Source: WHSW01 sp963767475
GTDB taxonomy: Bacteria > Actinomycetota > Thermoleophilia > Solirubrobacterales > 70-9
Assembly (NCBI GenBank): GCA_963767475.1
Contig: CAVYEI010000002.1
Coordinates: forward strand, 1,116,001-1,180,000
DNA length: 64,000 nucleotides
Reading direction: 5' to 3'
The notes below the pieces were generated by a model, which did not search any database, was not told the origin of the DNA, and saw only the letters and a list, made by a program, of their open reading frames with translations. The stretch's first letter is position 1. The number at the start of each line of letters is the position of its first letter. Positions 60,920 through 64,000 of this stretch are shown piece by piece. A program made the translations under genes and the position numbers.

Positions 60920-61943
60920 ATGAAACAACTGACTTTCGTCGAGGCCGGCAAGCTCGAGTGGCGGGAGGTCGACGAGCCCCGGCTCGACGGGCGATGGCGA
61001 GGCGATCGTGCGCCCGCTCGCGGTCGCGACCTGCGATCTCGATCGCGCCTTCGTCCGGGGCGCGGTGCCGGCTGGCCGCGAGTTCGCCTTCGGCCACGAA
61101 GGGCGTTGCCGAGGTGGTCGAGGTCGGCGATGCGGTCTCCTCGTTCGCGCCCGGCGACCTGGTCAGCGTTCCGTTTCAGATCTCATGCGGCGAGCCTGCG
61201 ATCGGTGCCGGCGAGGCCAGACGGGAAACTGCGAGTCGGTCGACTTCCTCTCCACCTACGGGCTGCCGCTCGGTCCCGACAACGGTGGCTTCGTCTCCGA
61301 GCTGACGCGGGTCCCGTACGCCGAGGCGATGCTGCTCGCGGTTCCCGACGGGGTCGAGCCGGCCAGGATCGCGAGCCTCTCCGACAACATCCCGGACGCC
61401 TGGCGCACGGTCGGCCCGCAGCTCGACGCCGAGCCCGGGGCGGCCGTGCTGATCTGCGCCGGGGCCGGCTCGATCGCCCGTCTACGCCGCGGCGATCGGC
61501 GATCGCCAAGGGCGCCGAACGGGTCGACTTCGCCGGCGGGCGTCCGCACGAGCGCGAGGTGGCGGCGCGCCTCGGCGCCAACCTGCTCGACGAGGAGTTC
61601 CCGAAGCGGCTCGGGCCCTACCCGATCACGGTCGCCGCGCAGCCCCGACCACGCCGGTCTCAACTGCGCCCTGCGCTCAACCGAGCCCGACGGCGTCTGC
61701 ACTGCGATCGCGATCTACTTCGAGCCCGAGACGCCGATGCCGTTGCTCGAGATGTACACCCGGGGGATCCGCTTTCACACCGGGCGCTGCCACGCCCGGG
61801 CGACGATGGAGCCGATCCTCGAGCTGATTCGCGACGGCTCCTTCGAGCCCGAGCTGGTCACCCATGAGACGGCGACCTGGGACGAGGCCCTCGAGGCCGT
61901 CGCCGGCCACGAGGGCAAGCTGGTGATCACCCGCGAAGGGTGA
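60920..61943 (+). pseudogene. Zinc-binding alcohol dehydrogenase, several frameshifts
   Basis: Reading across frames gives about 340 residues: MKQLTFVEAGKLEWREVDEP, AIVRPLAVATCDLDRAFV (catalytic Cys), EFAFGHEG, VAEVVEVGDAVSSFAPGDLVSVPF, ACDRCRRGQTGNCESV (structural zinc), YAEAMLLAVPDGVEPARIASLSDNIPDAWRTV, AVLICAGAGSIA (cofactor loop), and an intact end with FEPETPMPLLEMYTRGIRFHTGR. At least five indels occur between about 60985 and 61650. It is a medium-chain dehydrogenase with unknown alcohol substrate. Confidence 0.85.
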
Positions 61944-61955
61944 GCGCGGGACTGC

Positions 61956-62509
61956 TCAGCAGCCCTGGCAGCCGAGCTGAAGCACCCAGACGCCGACGTT
62001 GTCGCGGCCGCTGAACCCGCCCCGGCGCAGCCCGAGCCCGAGGTCGTCGAAGGAGCCGCGGAGCATCGTCGAGCGATGCGGGGGCGAGTTCAGCCACGCC
62101 TCCATCACATTGCGGGCCGAGCCGCGCTTGCCGACTCCATAGGCGAGGTTCTCGCCCCACTGGAAATTTCCGGACGTGTAGCCGAACTTTCGCGGATAGA
62201 TATCGGCCGGCTTTCCGCAGGCCGTGTGACTGAAGCCGCAGTCCATCACGTCGCCGACCTTGCGCCCGGCGGCGCGCTCCAAGGCGCGGTCGGAACCGAG
62301 GCCGCCGGAGCCGGAGTGGTCACGGGCGTAGTTGATCAGGCAGCGCATCGCGTCCTCTTGGCGAGGCTCCGGCGCCTTGATGTTCTTCTGGCGCCGCGCA
62401 CTTGCGAGCGCGGCGCGACCAGCCCCGCCTCGGCGCCGGAGGTGATTGCGCCGATCGAGATCGCCAGAACGGCGATCGATAGGTATGAAGTACGTCTGAA
62501 CACGGCCAC
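61956..62509 (-). pseudogene. Secreted CAP (SCP/PR-1)-domain protein, one frameshift
   Basis: A signal peptide (SYLSIAVLAISIGAITSGAEAGL) is followed, in another frame from about 62405, by NIKAPEPRQEDAMRCLINYARD. The CAP domain then continues: RALERAAGRKVGDVMDCGFSHTACG, NFQWGENLAYG (GENLA hallmark) and AWLNSPPHRSTML (H-R near the end), finishing with LQLGCQGC. All CAP signature elements are present. GTG 62509 is the likely start. A c-di-AMP riboswitch lies directly upstream, which links this wall-associated protein to osmotic or wall signalling. Confidence 0.85.
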
Positions 62510-62529
62510 CGGTGGTCCCCTTTCGCTCT

Positions 62530-62670
62530 TTCTTGCGCCGACGGAGTTAGCTGACGGGCTCGCGCGGAAAGAGTCGCGCTACGGCTCGGTCCCTGGCCGA
62601 TTCGCCCCGGTGCTGAGGAGTCCTGTGGTTCCTCCGCTTCCCCGCCTAGGAGGCGGAAATTAGGCGCGCG
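62530..62670 (-). promoter_or_regulatory. c-di-AMP riboswitch (ydaO/yuaA type)
   Basis: On the minus strand, in order: CGCCTAATTTCCGCC, then GCGGAGGAACCAC, GGGGCGAATCGG, AGGGACC, and CCCGTCAGCTAACTCCGTCGGC. These match the conserved blocks of the ydaO/yuaA aptamer by order and spacing, including the hallmark GTCAGCTAAC near the 3' end. The element starts at the stop of the amidohydrolase gene and ends about 20 bases before the CAP-domain start. In this class c-di-AMP binding normally turns expression off. Confidence 0.88.
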
Positions 62671-63979
62671 CACTGTAGCCGAATTCGCGGCGGAATGTGT
62701 AAGTCCTGCGAAGAACGTGTGAGCGTTTGACTCGCCGCGAGCCATCGCGCTGGCCGTCGAGCGCGGCGAACGCCTCGATCGCCACCGCCAGGTCGGCCTC
62801 GGCGGTGTCCTCCTCGCGGCGCGTGGCTGATCCCGCGCTTCGAGGGCGCGAACATCATCACCGCGGGCAGCACCCGGGCGACCTCGGCGGCGTCGTGAAG
62901 CGCCCCGCTGGCCATGCTCGCCGGCTCGCCGGCGACCTCGCGCGCACGCCTCGCGGGCGGCGAACACGAGCCCGGCGTCGAAGTCGATCGGCTCGATCCG
63001 CCAGACCGGCGTCTCGCGCGAGCTCGCAGCCGCGCCGCTCGGCGGCCGGCGGCGCAGGCTCCGCGAGCCGCCTCGAGCATCCGCGCGAGCGGCTCGGCCT
63101 CGGGGTGGCGCAGGTCGACCGAGAGCGTCGCCCGGCCGGCGACCGCGGTCGGGATCCCCGGCTCCAGCCGCAGCTCGCCGGTGGTCGCGACGCCGCCCTC
63201 GGCGGCCGGGATCCGCTCGATCTCCAGCGCCGCCTCGGCGGCGGCGAGGCCGGCGTCGCGGCGGGCGTCCATCGGCGTCGTGCCGGCGTGCGAGGCCTGC
63301 CCGGCGAAGGTGAAGCGCAGCCGCTCGACCCCGGCGCAGCCGGTGACCGCGGCGGCGCGCAGGCCCTCGCACTCCATCCGCGGGCCCTGCTCGATGTGCA
63401 GCTCGAGGTAGGCGCCGAGCCCGTCGCGGCGCCCCGCGCAATCGCCCGCCCGCGCGAGCTCGACCCCGTTCTCGGCCAGCACCTCGGCGATCGGGCGCCC
63501 CTCGGCGTCGCGAGGCTCGGCCAGCGCCGCCGGGTCGAGCGTGCCCGAGAACGCCGAGCTGCCGAACAGGCTGCGGCCGAAGCGCGCGCCCTCCTCGTCG
63601 GCCCAGTCGACCAGCACCAGCGGCCGCGGCGGCGGCTCGCCGCAGCCCGGCCCAGGCGCGCAGGACGCCGAGTCCGGCCATCACCCCGAGCGCGCCGTCG
63701 AGCCAGCCGCCGTCGGGGACCGAGTCGAGGTGGGAGCCGACGACGACCGCGCGCGCGCCCGGGTCGCTGCCCTCGAGCCGCGCCCAGAGGTTGCCGGCCT
63801 CGTCGATCTCCGGCTCGAGCTCGAGCTCGGCCAGCAGCTCGCCGAGGTAGGCCGCGGGCATCGCGCCACACCGGCCCCCAGCAGAGGCGCTGGGCGCCGC
63901 GCTCGTCCGAGGTCCGCCGGGCGAGCTCGCGCAGGTCGGCGATCACCCGGGCCGCGTCGATCGCCGGCGCTTCGGCCAT
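62660..63979 (-). pseudogene. M20-family amidohydrolase (allantoate amidohydrolase/N-carbamoylase type), several frameshifts
   Basis: Across frames: AAYLGELLAELELEPEIDEAGNLWARLEG, VVVGSHLDSVPDGGWLDGALGVMAGL (metal His and Asp), LVLVDWADEEGARFGRSLFGSSAF (bridging EE), AYLELHIEQGPRME (ligand His), FAGQASHAGTTPMDAR, DLRHPEAEPLARML, GALHDAAEVARVLPAVMMFAPSKRGISHA. Hydrolysis of N-carbamoyl or ureido compounds is expected. About five indels break the frame. The gene starts at ATG 63979; a TGA at 63986-63988 with DPGG before it may be the end of an upstream gene cut by the window edge. Confidence 0.85.
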
Positions 63980-64000
63980 CGGCGCTCAGCCGCCGGGGTC

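Noticed and set aside
63986..64000. Possible 3' end of another gene (codons for DPGG then TGA) at the right edge
   Set aside because: Only four codons are visible, too little to support a feature.

Overview
The window is about 70% GC, gene-dense DNA of actinobacterial type. Gene content (inositol-3-phosphate synthase, a mycothiol-type formaldehyde dehydrogenase, F420/LLM oxidoreductases, a WS/DGAT acyltransferase, an MpaB-family oxygenase, many ECF/LuxR/TetR/ROK regulators, frequent GTG starts and ATGA/GTGA overlaps) fits Actinomycetota, most likely a Thermoleophilia/Solirubrobacterales-like lineage. The lineage is an inference from content, not a placement. No phage, transposon, CRISPR or plasmid genes were seen, and no gene-free stretch exceeds 300 bases.

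Layout. 0-9 kb: end of inositol-3-phosphate synthase, a large LuxR-type ATPase regulator, a glycosyltransferase-PHP fusion, an ECF sigma/anti-sigma/secreted-protein locus with two matching promoters, and a uracil-DNA-glycosylase-like protein. 9-20 kb: F420-type oxidoreductase, RNA m5U methyltransferase, phasin-like protein, nuclease-fold protein, argF, WS/DGAT, tRNA-Glu, a winged-helix regulator facing a small repeat protein, DMT transporter, lgt, SDR and a small catalase. 20-27 kb: two ferritin-like proteins, a cupredoxin lipoprotein and tatA-tatC in one run, then an SGNH hydrolase and a frameshifted secreted CocE-type hydrolase. 27-38 kb: coiled-coil protein, thioesterase-like protein, MBL hydrolase plus alcohol dehydrogenase (thiol-dependent aldehyde detoxification), and a ROK repressor with a xylose/ribose-type ABC transporter whose permease is frameshifted; then two oxidoreductases and tRNA-Val. 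38-48 kb: cfa/DUF1365/FAD-oxidase operon, GNAT, and a four-gene glycan operon that includes a plant-type reversibly glycosylated polypeptide (UDP-arabinopyranose mutase family). 48-58 kb: FAH hydrolase, tRNA-Asp, a beta-helix surface protein, a phosphopantetheinyl transferase beside a collapsed synthetase/thioesterase gene, Rieske plus MpaB oxygenase with a divergent TetR, ferritin, an enolase-superfamily enzyme and UspA.

58.45-64 kb: every gene (amino-acid permease, FMN reductase, zinc alcohol dehydrogenase, CAP-domain protein, M20 amidohydrolase) is broken by multiple single-base indels while the encoded residues stay conserved. This points to poor consensus quality rather than real decay. 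Within it, a well-preserved c-di-AMP (ydaO/yuaA-type) riboswitch lies upstream of the CAP-domain gene.

The most promising points are the Tat cluster carrying its own presumptive cargo, the arabinose-type glycan operon, the c-di-AMP riboswitch, the matched ECF promoters, and the collapsed carrier-protein synthetase beside its PPTase.
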